Shown: positions 1 to 12,275 of the stretch, in pieces
How the letters are laid out: the number at the start of each line of letters is the position of its first letter
How positions within the stretch are numbered: the first letter of the stretch is position 1
Origin: Hedera helix
Taxonomy: Eukaryota; Streptophyta; Magnoliopsida; Apiales; Araliaceae
Direction of reading: 5' to 3'
Length of the DNA: 64,000 nucleotides
Assembly (NCBI GenBank): GCA_947179155.2
Contig: OX359278.1
Span: 24,643,297 to 24,707,296 of the forward strand
Notes under the pieces: generated by a model
The model's input: only the letters and a program-made list of their open reading frames with translations
Told to the model about the DNA's origin: nothing
The model's database searches: none
Program-made: the position numbers and the translations under genes

Positions 1-106
1 AATAATAATAAAATTTAAATTTTATAATTTCCTTAATAATAATACAGATAATAATAATATTTTTATATTTTGAATTTTAATCTAATTTTAATTTAATTTT
101 TATTAG

Positions 107-456
<350 letters not shown>

Positions 457-554
457 CACAACCCATTTTGAATCCAAAATTTGACAAAGCACAACAACGG
501 TTAGAATCTTTTAATTTTAATCTAATGACTCACATTTCATCTTACACACACAAT

Positions 555-596
555 CCCCCCCCCCCCCCCCCCCCCACCCCCCACCCCCCACCCCCC
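555..596. repeat. Poly-C tract with A interruptions
   Basis: A run of about 20 C followed by three C6-A blocks. It lies 10 bp before the start of the LTR at 607. Runs like this are assembly-sensitive, so its length is uncertain. Confidence 0.9.
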
Positions 597-1544
597 AAAT
601 CAATACTGTAATATCATAGATATTTACAAGATTTGTAAATAAGATTTTAAATATTAATTAAAGGTTATGGTTTAAAACCTAGAGTTATAGAAGTGAGATG
701 TGTGGAAAATGGGTGAACATTTTTTTTTAATATAATTTATTTGTTAGAAATTAAATGTGGGAATATTGTAATGATGCATGTAGAGAATTTATTAAGGAAA
801 TAAATTCAGTTGAGAAGTGAAGGTGGTTATATTGATATACATATATACCTAAAGTGTGCTTGTTAGCCAAACAAGTAGATGAGTAAATTAAATACTCAAT
901 TAAACTAATAAATTAATTAGTTTAAATATGAAGTCTTGAAATATAATTAATTAGGTTAATTATATTAGTATGAGTTAAGTTGTGGAAAATTTAGGATGAT
1001 TGTCTTGGATGACAATAATGTGAAGTAATTAATTAAGTAATTAACTTAATTATTAAGTTGTTGTATAGAGTCCATTAATGGATTTAAAACAAGCCTAAGT
1101 TATGGAAGATGTGTGAGTTGTGTTGGGTAGCCCAAGTAATTAAATAAGAGAGCTCAATGCAAAGTAAACTATGTAGCCCAAACATTTAAAAAGTCAATTG
1201 ATGGTCAAAGTGTTGGGAAATTTGGTTGAGTGTAAAGATATAACTAATCTAGAGTTAATTGAATAACCCTAGTTAGTAGATAAGAAAGAACATTAACCAA
1301 ACACTAGTTAATTGTTAGGTGAATGAATGTGATGATGAGAATTAACTATGGATTAGTTAATTAAGTAACCCTAGGTAGTAAATCAATTAAAGATTTAACT
1401 ATGCATGGGTTAGTTATAGGAAGAATATTATAGATACAATTATATATGTATATAATTTACCAAGATAGAATTGGTAGGTGGCCATGGGTTACATGTTGTA
1501 GAGAATTAACCATACATTGGTTAATGGTTAGTTAAAATTGTAAG

Positions 1545-1545
<1 letters not shown>

Positions 1546-1581
<36 letters not shown>
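1546..1581. repeat. (AT)n microsatellite
   Basis: About 18 uninterrupted AT units inside the upstream part of LTR-B. Confidence 0.95.
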
Positions 1582-1584
<3 letters not shown>

Positions 1585-2285
1585 AAAATAAAGGAAAAAT
1601 GGTGGAGTGTTGACCAAACACGGGGTCCCACTTGGAAATTGAGTAAAAATGTATCTTGCTTGTATTCAATTTAAATTGGTCAATTCAAGCTATGATGTAA
1701 TTTAAATACAAGGTTATTGGTGAATATGTAGAGATATATATGTTGTAAGTATATGAATTGGTAGAGAGTTAACCAATGTTGGTTAAATGAATTAACTAAG
1801 GGTTGGTTCACCAACCCAAGTCAATGAAGATGGTCAATTCTTATGAATTTATGTTGTAGAGAACTAACCATTGTTGGGTTACTTGTTAACCCTAAGTGGT
1901 AATAAAAATAAAACCTTAACCAATGCTAAAGTTAAGTGTTAGTAATTATATAAATATATTGAATATATATGTATAATTGATTGTAGAGAATTAACCCTAC
2001 TTGGGTTATTTGGTGGAAGATGTGTGTATGTTTAATTGATGAGCTTGAACCATGGTTGATAGTTGAGTTATCATAGGTTACAAGAGTAAGGGCCTTAACC
2101 ACATTTTGGTTAAGTGTTGGAGAAAGTTGCTTTTGTTTTACTCAACCTATAGCTTGTAAGCATCTTGATGTGGGTCAATCACTTGGTCAATCAAGGTTGT
2201 CATTCAAAGAAATAGCAAGCATGTTTAAGACCTCTAATTGACTAGTGTTGGTTGCTTAGGAGGCTTAAGTAGAATTAGGATTGTC

Positions 2286-2296
2286 CTATATATAAG
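2286..2296 (+). promoter_or_regulatory. LTR-B TATA box
   Basis: CTATATATAAG, followed about 30 bp downstream by a GA-rich leader with repeated AGAGAG. Position and context match the TATA boxes of the homologous LTRs. It would set the U3/R boundary near 2320, leaving an unusually long R-U5 of about 2.8 kb once the nested LTR is removed. Confidence 0.6.
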
Positions 2297-2834
2297 ACTC
2301 TCCTAGTGCATTATAGAGAGTTTGCTCATTTGCTTCCTTTTACTAACTTATATAGAGAGAGGTTCTAGAGAGAAGGGAGAGCACATTTGAGAGATTCATC
2401 TATGTTCTCCAAAGTGTTAGTGAATATTGGTAAGAGGAAGGTTAAGTCATCAAGAATGATAGCTATTTTGGGTAGATCAAGAAGATCAAGAAGAAGAACA
2501 TTTAAATCCAATAGGTTGAAAAGTGTTTTAACTTTTCCTTAGTGCATTTTTATAATTTATATAAGTTTTAAACGGTCAAAATATATTTTTGACCGATCAA
2601 AAGTTATTTTGATTATCTAGAAGTCTAAATCTATGATATATAGGTAGATTCATGGTTTAGTATGTTTAATACATGTATTGGTATGCGTGTTACGCAAATA
2701 AATGAAAGAAAATTCCATATTGTGATTTACTGGTAAAACCTAGATGATTCCATCTTAAATTTTTGTCAAAACATTTTTAAAAATGTGATCAAACCATGAA
2801 ATGTTGTAAAACAATAAGTTAGGAATACAACAAC

Positions 2835-5800
2835 TGTAACGACCCCGAAATTCAACCCTTATTCTTGCCTTAAATTTTGTATTTATTAAACATTATCCTC
2901 CTTACGTCCAAATTTCGGTTCGTTTATAAATCTTTAATCACCTTAATTGATTTTAAAATTATCAATTACCAAAATTCTCATATAAATTTTTTTCTTTTTC
3001 TTGATTCAATCGTTGTATTGAAATATTTGGATGTTTAAAAATCTTTACATATGGATCCTAGTCCCTGGATCGCAACCTTAACTTTTTCTTTCTTTTACAT
3101 GTATCATAAAACTCACATTCAAAATCTAATATGATTTATTTTCATACAAATATTCCTTCTTGCATCATTTATAATTAAACATATAATACCTTCTATCGTA
3201 ATAATTATCTTGAACATTCACAATTAGACCATTTAACAAATCTTTATCGTAACAATCATCTTAAACAATCATAGTTCGCTATGTAACTCTATTCGTCCTA
3301 TCCGGACCAATTTGTAAATAGATACAACACATTCACATAAATTTTACCAATTCACTCACATTGAATCATGACATCGAAATTATAATAGTTACGTATCCAA
3401 CCTTCTAGATAATTCATCTTTAGCACAATCTGATATTTCTGAAACTCATTTATTTACCTGCAAAAGTTTATTTTAAGCAAGTAATGAGCACAACAGCTCA
3501 GCAAGTTCAACAGTTATGATTCACGTAGCACATACCTTATCATGCTTGGTGTGTGTCATACATCATGTGTTTGTGCTTCTACTATAGCAATATATCTCAT
3601 ATATATCCATATCGTTGCACAAAATACACATTGCGGTCATATTAATCACGTATCATGTAACACATAATTTGTATGCAGTTAAAACAAGAATTACATATCA
3701 TAACATTCCGACATTTAACATAAAAGGGACTGAAGAACTTGCCTCAGTTTGCGTTCATTACGTAACACTTACAAACATCCCACGTATAGCCTTAATCGTC
3801 AATTAACATTTTTGTGATCTTTATCATTCATCACATAACCTATATATCAAACTCAGGTTATATCACAATCAATAATCTCGTTCGAGAAATAATATTCTTC
3901 TAAATTATTCTACTAAACTTTAACAACGTTGCCTTTATCGTAACTTTTTCGTTACTTAATCGTTTACGTTCACTAGTCAGTTAACACACGATTCATAACA
4001 TCCCAACATCTCACGAGTCTAATAAACCTTCCAAAGTCTCCAAAATATTATTCTGGACTTTTTAAACCATTTTTACATTTTTTTGAATTATCCGACAATT
4101 TTCTGTAATTATTTCTATTTATAAAACTATTATTTAATAGCTTTAAAATAGAAATAATAATACAACATACTTTTATATCCTCCACACACCATCCATATAT
4201 ATCTTATATTATTATAAGATTTTTCACCAAGTTTCATAATTTTCTAACATTCATAGAATTTTCTATGAATTTCCACTCCTTTTAAATTAACTTTAAATAG
4301 CTTTAAAATACAATAAATATCTAAGCTCTTCAAAAATTCACCAAAATTTTCCAGTAATTCTGAAATAATATTATAATATTTTTCACCAAATGTCATAATT
4401 TTTGACCATTAACATAATTTTCTGTGAATTTCCACTATTTTAAAACTAACTTTAAATAGTTTAAAAATACAATAAATATTTTTCCTCTTCAATAATTTAC
4501 CGAACTTTCCCAGAAATTTTAAAATAATATCATAACACTACTGTAAAAAAATTTTTGCACAAAAATAATTTTTCTGTAATTTAAAATATAAAATTTAAAA
4601 TGCTAAAACTTCCAAAAATCATAGTAATTAGCTCGTTTATCCGAAAATTACGAATCTTAAGTCCATTTCACATGAAATTTAATTATCTACAACTTTTTAG
4701 AAGGAATTATTTCCAAATTCTACCTCTAACATAGAGAAACGGGCTCGGCCGGAAAAGTTCGTCGGCGGCGACTTTTCTTAAATTTTCTTGCCCAGATCTG
4801 ATCTACTACATCTCAGGAGTCTAAATATGTCTTTAGTTTTGAAAATAACCCACAAATATATGTTAAACAAAAGCATACAAAAATTTCCCGGCGAAGCATT
4901 TTTCTCTTAATTTCTTGTTTTCGTTCACTTGATCTCTTCGTGTAGATTTAATTTATACAACTCAAATCATCACATATATACCTATACATGTTCTCTTAGC
5001 ATGAAACCCATAAAAACATAATTAACCATACATAATTAAACAAAGAATTAATTTATACCTTACACGGTTTTTCTTTTCTTTCTTCTTTTTGAATATGGTT
5101 TGGCTTGACTCAACTTCTTCTTCTTTCCATGGCTGAAATCACCCTCTTCCCCTCACGCAAAGAACTTGTCGAGGAGAAGAAATAAAGAGTACTTGTTTTT
5201 TTTATTTTTTTTATAAGCTTACTAGATAATTTTGACCAAATGAGGCAACCATAATTGATTTTTATCCTCAACCATGCACTGCTACGGAATTCTCCAGAAT
5301 GCCGTTTTTTTTTATTTTATTTTTTATATTATTTATTTTCTCTCTCCTTTGACCAACTTTGACTTTTGACCCAAAAAGTCAAATTTGACAATTACAGTCA
5401 TTTCCTACTAATTTCGACGTCCCCGTCATCATGGTCACATCCGTTTTACCAAATACATCTCCAAACTTAAAGTTTGACTTTTCACCCGAAAAAGGCAAAC
5501 AGCTGACTTTGACCAAAAAGTCAACCCCGACACAAAAATGTGTTAATGTCTTTTCTTACTAAATTTGACGTTCTGGACTCAACGGTCCAGTCCGCATCTC
5601 AAAATTCCTTACCGAACTCCAATTTGAGCTTTTAACTTATTTTCTAATTTTTAGTGAAACTTTTTATTTAAGGAAAGTTCCTAAACTTACCATTTATGAA
5701 AAGTTTCTAACTTTTTTATTTATTTTATTTATTTTTTTATAAATAAAATTATTTTCACATATATAACAATATATGCTACTTCATTAACGTCTACCCACCC

Positions 5801-6130
5801 ATTATTTGAGTTTGGGTTTAATACAATTAATATAAACACTTCACTTTCAATTGATATAGGTTAATTAACTTTCTTAACCTCTTGTCTCATTTAATTAGTT
5901 AACTCCAACTAATTACTTCAATAGTTAACATAACTATTACATTTCACTCACGTAACCACATATTAGATATGTCACGTAAACCACATATCTCATAATATAA
6001 ATGACACCCATAATTATTATTCATTCAAATCCATCACGTCTCATAATAAGAATTTTTTTTTTTAAATTTATTTATTAAATTCTTATTTAATATTCTTTAA
6101 AAATAATTCTTGAAAATTCAGGTCTTCACA
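2835..6130 (-). mobile_element. Gypsy solo LTR (LTR-A), minus strand, innermost of the stack
   Basis: On the plus strand it begins TGTAACGACCCCGAAA and ends GGTCTTCACA, with the target duplication ACAAC at 2830-2834 and 6131-6135. Flanking sequence rejoins into a continuous LTR-B sequence (GTTAGGAATACAAC + ACTTAGTTGGTG), matching the uninterrupted version near 11430. The GGGGTCGT-ACA end is the downstream end in related LTRs, which places this copy on the minus strand. It is 3,296 bp with no coding ORF. Its interior resembles 13286-15100, so it belongs to the same LTR family as the minus-strand gypsy element there. Confidence 0.9.
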
Positions 6131-6411
6131 ACAACACTTAGTTGGTGTCATTTGGATGTGTAGATTTTATTTTATTCAAGTTTGAACCATTAAAACCAAG
6201 GATTTGTAATTTTAGTTTTCACTTTGTCCTTGTGAGCAGTTTTTAGTCTACTTCCGTTTGAAATTTGAATTTGTGATCTAAAGAGAAATTATAGAGGGGG
6301 AAACTCTGATGAGAATGGACTTAAGAATCACCCCAAAAGGTTTTGAAATGAAGAAGTTATGACTGTCAGAGCGTCGGAGAGTCGAGCAGTCAAAAAGTTG
6401 ACTTTCTGAAA

Positions 6412-6515
6412 AAGGGGTCGAGCGCACTTGCGCTCGGGCCGGGTGCACCTGCGCCCGAGGCCACTGCCAAAACAGATTTTTGAGCTCCGGGTCGGGTCGG
6501 GTCGATCCGGGTCGA
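6412..6515. repeat. GC-rich palindromes and (GGGTC)n block in LTR-B
   Basis: A perfect 6-bp stem, GAGCGC-ACTT-GCGCTC (6420-6435), is followed by the related GGGTGCACCTGCGCCC and then several GGGTC/CGGGT units at about 6488-6515. The block stands out in a sequence that is otherwise about 70-80% AT. Equivalent blocks occur at the same relative place in four other LTRs of this window. Confidence 0.8.
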
Positions 6516-6669
6516 GTTTTCTTTGAAAAATTAAGTTGAAATAAGTTTAAAATGAATGTGTTTGGTTAGTAAACCAATATATATGAAATCCATTAATGAT
6601 TAATTGGTAACTAAATGTTTAAAATAAAGACTAAAGTTAACACAATTAAAAAGTTAACTATTTGTATTA

Positions 6670-7275
6670 TTTGATGTGTATTTAAAATATTATTAAATGA
6701 TCAATAATATTAGTATATAGTTAAAAAGTTATTAAATGGTGAATAACATTAGTAAATGATTAAAATATTATTAAGAGATTAAAATATTATTAAATGGAAA
6801 ATAATATTAATAAGTGATTAAAATATTATTAAATGGTTAATAATATTAATATGTGATTAAAATATTATTAAATGGTTAATAATATCAATAAGTGATTAAA
6901 ATATTATTAAATGTGTAATAATATTAATGTGTGATTAAAATATTATTAAATGGTTAATAATATTAATGAGTGATTAAAATATTATTAAATGGATAATAAT
7001 ATTAATAAGTGATTAAAATATTATTAAATGGATAATAATATTAATAAGTGATTAAAATATTATTAAATGGTTAATAATATTAATGTGTGATTAAAATATT
7101 ATTAAATGGTTAATAATATTAATCTGTGATTAAAATATTATTAAATGGTTAATAATATTAATAAGTGATTAAAATATTATTAAATAGTTAATAATATTAA
7201 TGTGTGATTAAAATATTATGAAATGGTAAATAATATTAATACGTGAGTAAAATATTATTAAATAATTAATAATAT
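6670..7275. repeat. 39-bp AT-rich minisatellite array in LTR-B
   Basis: About 15-17 imperfect copies of a 39-bp unit containing AAAATATTATTAAATGG and TTAATAATATTAAT. Each unit holds two mutually complementary halves (AATATTATTAA / TTAATAATATT), so every copy can fold on itself. The central copies are close to identical and the edge copies diverge, as expected for local unequal exchange. The solo LTR at 47916-51614 has the same array inverted. Confidence 0.95.
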
Positions 7276-8553
7276 TTAAAAGTAGTTGTATATTATCAAA
7301 GGTAGATAATATTTTGAAGTATTTGGTATATTATTAAATGTTCGAATCATTAAGTTATGTAAGAGAAGAAAGTTTAATCGAATTAAACCAAAATAATTAT
7401 CCATTTGTGACTAATTTAGACAACTTATTAAAAATAGGTCGTACGTTGAACGTGTAGTGAATGTGTAAGTTGGTTAAGCGTACCCGTCATGTCCAACTAT
7501 GTTTGGGCTAGGGTTTTTATCCAGAACTTAAGGGTTCGTTTATCGGACATCTTAAGAGTTAATAATTAAAGTTAAAGTCTTATATAAAGACTAAGTAATA
7601 GTCATTGTATCTAATGATTATGTCAATTTCCTATAAAAATTGTAGGTTGAATAAAAGACGCAAATAAGCATAACTGGTAGAAGCAAACCAGACAAGTTTT
7701 TCAGAACTTGCTCTTATATGCATTAATATGCTATAATGTAATTTAAATTGATAATATGAAGATATATTGATGATGTTTGTGGTAGATGAACATCATGTGG
7801 TATGACTACATGAAAACTATGTACAAGAATGAAGCATGATTTGCTAAGTGCTAGTTGATGATTGTATGTGATGCATGAGAGGTATGAAGTATTATTAATA
7901 TGAAAAACATGATATAAGATTAAGATACAATGCATGTGTATTATGTGAAACATGTAATGTGTTATGTATAACTATTAAACTTGTTGAGCCGTCGTGCTCA
8001 CTCTTGCTTAAAACAAATATTTTCAGATAGTATAAGTTATTCGAAGATTTCAATAAAGATCAAGGAACATGAAAGCATATCACTTGCACTGAAGATCTAA
8101 ATGTCTGTTGTAGATATCAGTCCGAATTGGACAGGTAAATGTTTGTGTAATATAAGACTTAGTTGGTATATAATATGAGTGTTAAATACTCAAAATGATT
8201 GTAATAGAATGTTGTATCATGTATGATATTGAGACATACTAGGAATGTATAAAGATTGCGATTCTGGAATAGAAAGAGATGTTGTAAAATTGTAAATAAA
8301 TGATTATTTAACAATTATAATATTGTTGTAAGTCATGAACAATAAGGAAAAGGTAGTACTCGTGTTGAACCGGATCTGAGGTTAAAGTAACCCGGATTTG
8401 GGGTCGTCATAAATACTCAATTTCACACTCCTTCATTCAAATTTTAATTCAAAATAATAATAACATCTCACACACACAAAAATTCCACCAAAATCAACAA
8501 TTCATTTCACACTCATTCATTCAAGTTTGAATTCAAAATAATAATAATAATAA

Positions 8554-8588
<35 letters not shown>

Positions 8589-8771
8589 ATAGTAATAGTA
8601 ATAATAAAAATAATAGTAATAATAATAACAATAATAATAGTAACAATAATACTGATAATAAATAATAATAACTTTAGCACACTCAGAGCGAACTTACACT
8701 AAGAAATTTTTTAGAGAGTGGAAGAAAATATATGTATGAAAGTTATGAAATTTTTTTTAAGTTAAGACCTC

Positions 8772-8780
8772 TATTTATAG
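8772..8780 (-). promoter_or_regulatory. LTR-C TATA box (minus strand)
   Basis: The plus strand reads CTATTTATAGGC, so the minus strand reads GCCTATAAATAGAGG, a very typical plant LTR TATA context. Almost the same string occurs in the LTRs at 31750 and 41844. Confidence 0.7.
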
Positions 8781-8867
8781 GCAAAATCCAAGATTTCCTA
8801 ATTTAATCTAAACGATTCATTTTATTATCTTTAATCTATACTATTCATTTAATTAAACAACTAACTT

Positions 8868-9245
8868 TATATATAAATCAATTAATTTTATATATAAAAT
8901 AAATAACTTTATATATAAATCAATTAACTTTATATATAAAACAACTAACTTTATATAAATCAATTAACTTTATATATAAAACAAATAACTTTATATATAA
9001 AACTATTATCTTTATATATAAAACAAAAAACAAAACTTTATATATAAAATAATTAACTTTATATAAATCAATTAACTTTATATATAAAATAATTAACTTT
9101 ATATAAATCAATTAACTTTATATATAAAATAATTAACTTTATATATAAAATGATTAACTTTATATAAATCAATTAACTTTATATATAAAATAATTAACTT
9201 TATATATAAAATAATTAACTTTATATAAAGTATATAAAACAAATA
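8868..9245. repeat. Minisatellite of about 20 bp in LTR-C
   Basis: Repeated AACTTTATATATAAAATAAT units alternate with AACTTTATATAAATCAATT, about 17 copies in two variants. Open frames through it are simple-sequence artefacts. Confidence 0.9.
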
Positions 9246-9611
9246 ACTTTATAAATTATTTTAACAATAATTCACCAATTATTCACAATTATTCATTATT
9301 ATAATCAATTGTTATAAATGCAATGTAGTTGGCCTTCTGAATTAGAGACTCATAATATCAGCGGTAATATCAACTAATAATGAAATACAACAGTTAAATC
9401 AACATCACAATAATGATAACAATAATGCAGAAAATAAATAAAAGAAAGAGTACGTTACTGTGTAATGACAATTATTGATTTAGTAATGTGAATTACTGTG
9501 CATATGCTACTGTGACAATTATCAGTTCAATAATATAAATTATTATGCATTTGACAATTATTGGTTCAATAAAGTTAATATTGTACAACAGTCACTTTTT
9601 CAGTTCAATAA

Positions 9612-9712
9612 TATGAAATACTGTGCAATACCGTGTGCTACTATGCAATACCGTATGATACTGTGCAACTATGCAATACCGTATGTTACTATGCAATACC
9701 GTGTTTTACTAT
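9612..9712. repeat. Short minisatellite (CTATGCAATACCGT)n
   Basis: Five to six copies of ACTRTGCAATACCGTRT, about 19-20 bp apart, in the upstream (U3) part of LTR-C relative to its own minus-strand TATA box. An upstream relative, TACTGTGACAATTATYRGTTCAATA, repeats at about 9460-9620. Confidence 0.85.
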
Positions 9713-11544
9713 TCCTTTACCATCAGGTATATTAACAGTTAAGAATGATAGTACTGTTGACCATTTTTATTTAAAAAGGTTAATGTTGTCGTTTTTTATA
9801 TTCGACAATAATTCGTTGTGGGGGGTCCACTAATGTTTGGTTATTTCGGCGTCATCGTACGAATCTAATATTCTCCGAAATAACGAATATTCTTTGACAA
9901 GATAAAATTTGTACAAAATATTTTTAACTTTAACTTTTGTTAATTTATCCATTTACCATTTCAGAGAAAAAAAATATGAAGAAAAATTTAAATTGTATTT
10001 CATAAACGTCGGGGTCTTACAACTAATATTAAATAACATTATGAATAAAAATTAAGAATTTAGTTTTCGATGAAGAGAATTCTGTGTGAATTAATTTAAA
10101 TCATTATGTGAATAATTGATTTTGTGATTATGTGTTGAAATTAATTAATGGAAAGTCCAATTAATGATTTATTAAATTAATGGACTAACCTAAAGGAATT
10201 TAATATTAATAAATTGATAGGTAAATAATTCAATTAACTTTGTAATTAGCAAGTCTAATTGAATTATGTGATTTAATTGATGTGATCATTATATGAGCCC
10301 AATGTGTCAAATTATGTGAATTTATTTAATAGTCCAAGCATGTAATTAAATTTTAATGGACTAACCTAGTGAGTTATTTAAACAAGCCCAAACAATTAAT
10401 TGTGTATTGGACTTGTGGATATTTAATGTTTGATCACATAAATAATTAAACTAGCTCATTATTTGAATTAATTATCAAGTATGCTAGTAACCTAATGATT
10501 TAATTAGTGTAGCCCAAACATCTAGCTCAATTGATACATCTAGTAAAAGTGAAAGCTTTGGTCAATAATTTTACAAATTAGATAATAAAAATAAATTAAA
10601 ATTTAGGAATAATGGGGAGAGGACAAGCGGGTCCCAAGTAATCTCCATTTAAATCCTTTTAATTGGTGAAAAATCTAGAGAATTTTCAAATTTGCTAAGA
10701 TAAGATAGAGTTAAAGATAAACCTATAGATATATGTTTATATGTATAGTTGTTGTATGATGAGTTTGAATTAATAAACTCTCTTTGACCAACATTAGAAC
10801 ATTTCATTTTCAAGTTGCTAGAAGTTAAAGAGAGAATGGAGAAAAAACCTTAGAATCTCCATTAAACCTTCAAGTGTTGGTGGTTGGAGAGTCTTAAAGC
10901 CATCAAGGAGTGGATGTGTGGATGTCATCAACATTCATAACTTACTTTGAAAGAGAGAGAAAAAGAGCTTTAAGAATAAAAAAGTTTAAAAGTGTTCTTA
11001 CCTTTAGATCTTTTAGTTTTAATGTTAATATATGTTGTTATATATATTTTATTGTGGTTAGATGTTGAAGTATATGAAGTTATGGTTTATAATAATATAA
11101 ATATGTGTATTTGTGGGTATATATGTGAATCTATAGATAACAAGATTTTTACATGGTCAAAATGTATTTTTATGCACTAAAATGTGTTTTGATGGTTTAA
11201 AAATAATTTTGAGGTCTTTAAATGTTAGATCTGTGGTATAAATGGATAGATCTTTGAATGTTGAGCAAAATATAGTTGGATTTATGTAAAGATGTTTTAT
11301 ATTGGTGAATATATAATTTTTCTAGTATAATAGTTAAGTTTTGAAAACCCTAGAGCTTTGATCCAAAATGGTTTGTGTTAAAGTGTTATTTAATCCATGT
11401 TATATTGTAAAACATCAAGTTAGGAATCCACTAAACTTGACTTTTCATTATTTGGATGCATATATTTAATTTTATGCAAGTTGGAATTCATAGTTATCAA
11501 AGAACAAAAAAACAGAAATATAGCAATGTTGCATTTTCCTTGGC

Positions 11545-11606
11545 AACAGGTGCCTAGGCGCCTGTTCCTTCAATTTTTTAGGCGCTGGTGATGCTACTAT
11601 TGCTCC
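11545..11606. repeat. GC palindrome in LTR-D centred on CCTAGG
   Basis: A 22-bp near-perfect palindrome (11545-11566, one mismatched pair) with core GGTGCCTAGGCGCC, followed by TTTAGGCGCTGGTG at about 11578. It takes the same LTR position as the palindrome at 6420 in LTR-B. Confidence 0.8.
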
Positions 11607-11689
11607 GGGTGTTGGATTCGGGTCGATTTTAATTAATTAAACGGGTCATATAATGGTTTAAATATAAATATAATTAATATGGGACCCAA

Positions 11690-12275
11690 ATAAAATAATT
11701 ATTTATTTTTTAAATAACTTTAAATAATAAATAAAGTAAATAAAAAAATCATTTGGTGTAATTAATTAGTATTTAATTAATATTAAACAATAATTAAAGT
11801 AACTAGAAATAATTAATTATTTATTATTTGATTGCAATTAAATAATAAATAAAGTAAACAAAAGGAATTAAAAATAATTAAATTATTTATTTATTATTTA
11901 ATTAATATTAAATAATAAATAAAGCAACTATTTGATATATTAAATATTAAATAAAGTTAATAAAATAATATTTATTATTAAATAATAAATAAGGATAATA
12001 AATTAATTAATTATTATTTAAATAATATTAAATAATAATTAAAGGGAACTAAAGTTAATTAATTAATTAATTATTATTTAATTAATATTAAATAATAAAC
12101 AAAGAAAATAAGGAAACTAAATTAATTATTTATTATTAAATAATAAATAAAGGGGAATGAAGTTAATAAAATAATTATCTATTATTTAATTAATATTAAA
12201 TAATAAATAAGGATAGTTAATTAATTAATTAATTATTATTTAAGGAATGTTAAATAATAATTAAAGAGGAAAGAA
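11690..12275. repeat. AT-rich degenerate array in LTR-D
   Basis: Repeated AATTATTTATTATTTAATTAATATTAAATAATAAATAAAG-type units, much less regular than the 39-bp array of LTR-B but in the same position between the GC block and the LTR end. It is probably the same array after divergence. Confidence 0.75.

Larger units (their letters stand above)
607..8411 (+). mobile_element. Gypsy solo LTR (LTR-B), plus strand, carrying a nested LTR
   Basis: It begins TGTAATATCA and ends GGGGTCGTCATA. The target-site duplication AATAC is exact at 602-606 and 8412-8416. The expected terminal CA has become TA; related LTRs here end GTCGTCACA. Removing the nested element at 2835-6130 leaves about 4.5 kb, long for an LTR but usual for Tekay/Del-type chromoviruses. 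It is homologous along its length to 10022-13285 and, inverted, to 47916-51614. No internal gag/pol and no second LTR follow, so it is a solo LTR formed by LTR-LTR recombination. It carries a TATA box, a GC-rich palindrome, GGGTC repeats and a 39-bp array in fixed order. Confidence 0.85.
8412..10021 (-). mobile_element. Remainder of minus-strand LTR-C
   Basis: It ends on the plus strand with CGGGGTCTTACA at 10021, which on the minus strand is the LTR start TGTAAGACCCCG, matching the TGTAA-GACC-C starts of the other gypsy LTRs. A TATA box on the minus strand at 8772-8780 supports the orientation. The interior is AT-rich with (TAG)n/(AAT)n at 8535-8670 and two minisatellites. The left part continues at 1-606 beyond the LTR-B insertion. 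The five bases after it are ACTAA; the matching duplication copy would be off the window. Confidence 0.65.

Noticed and set aside
8868..9245. Regular 20-bp spacing suggestive of a CRISPR-like array
   Set aside because: Repeats are contiguous, AT-rich and without unique spacers; a minisatellite in a plant LTR.
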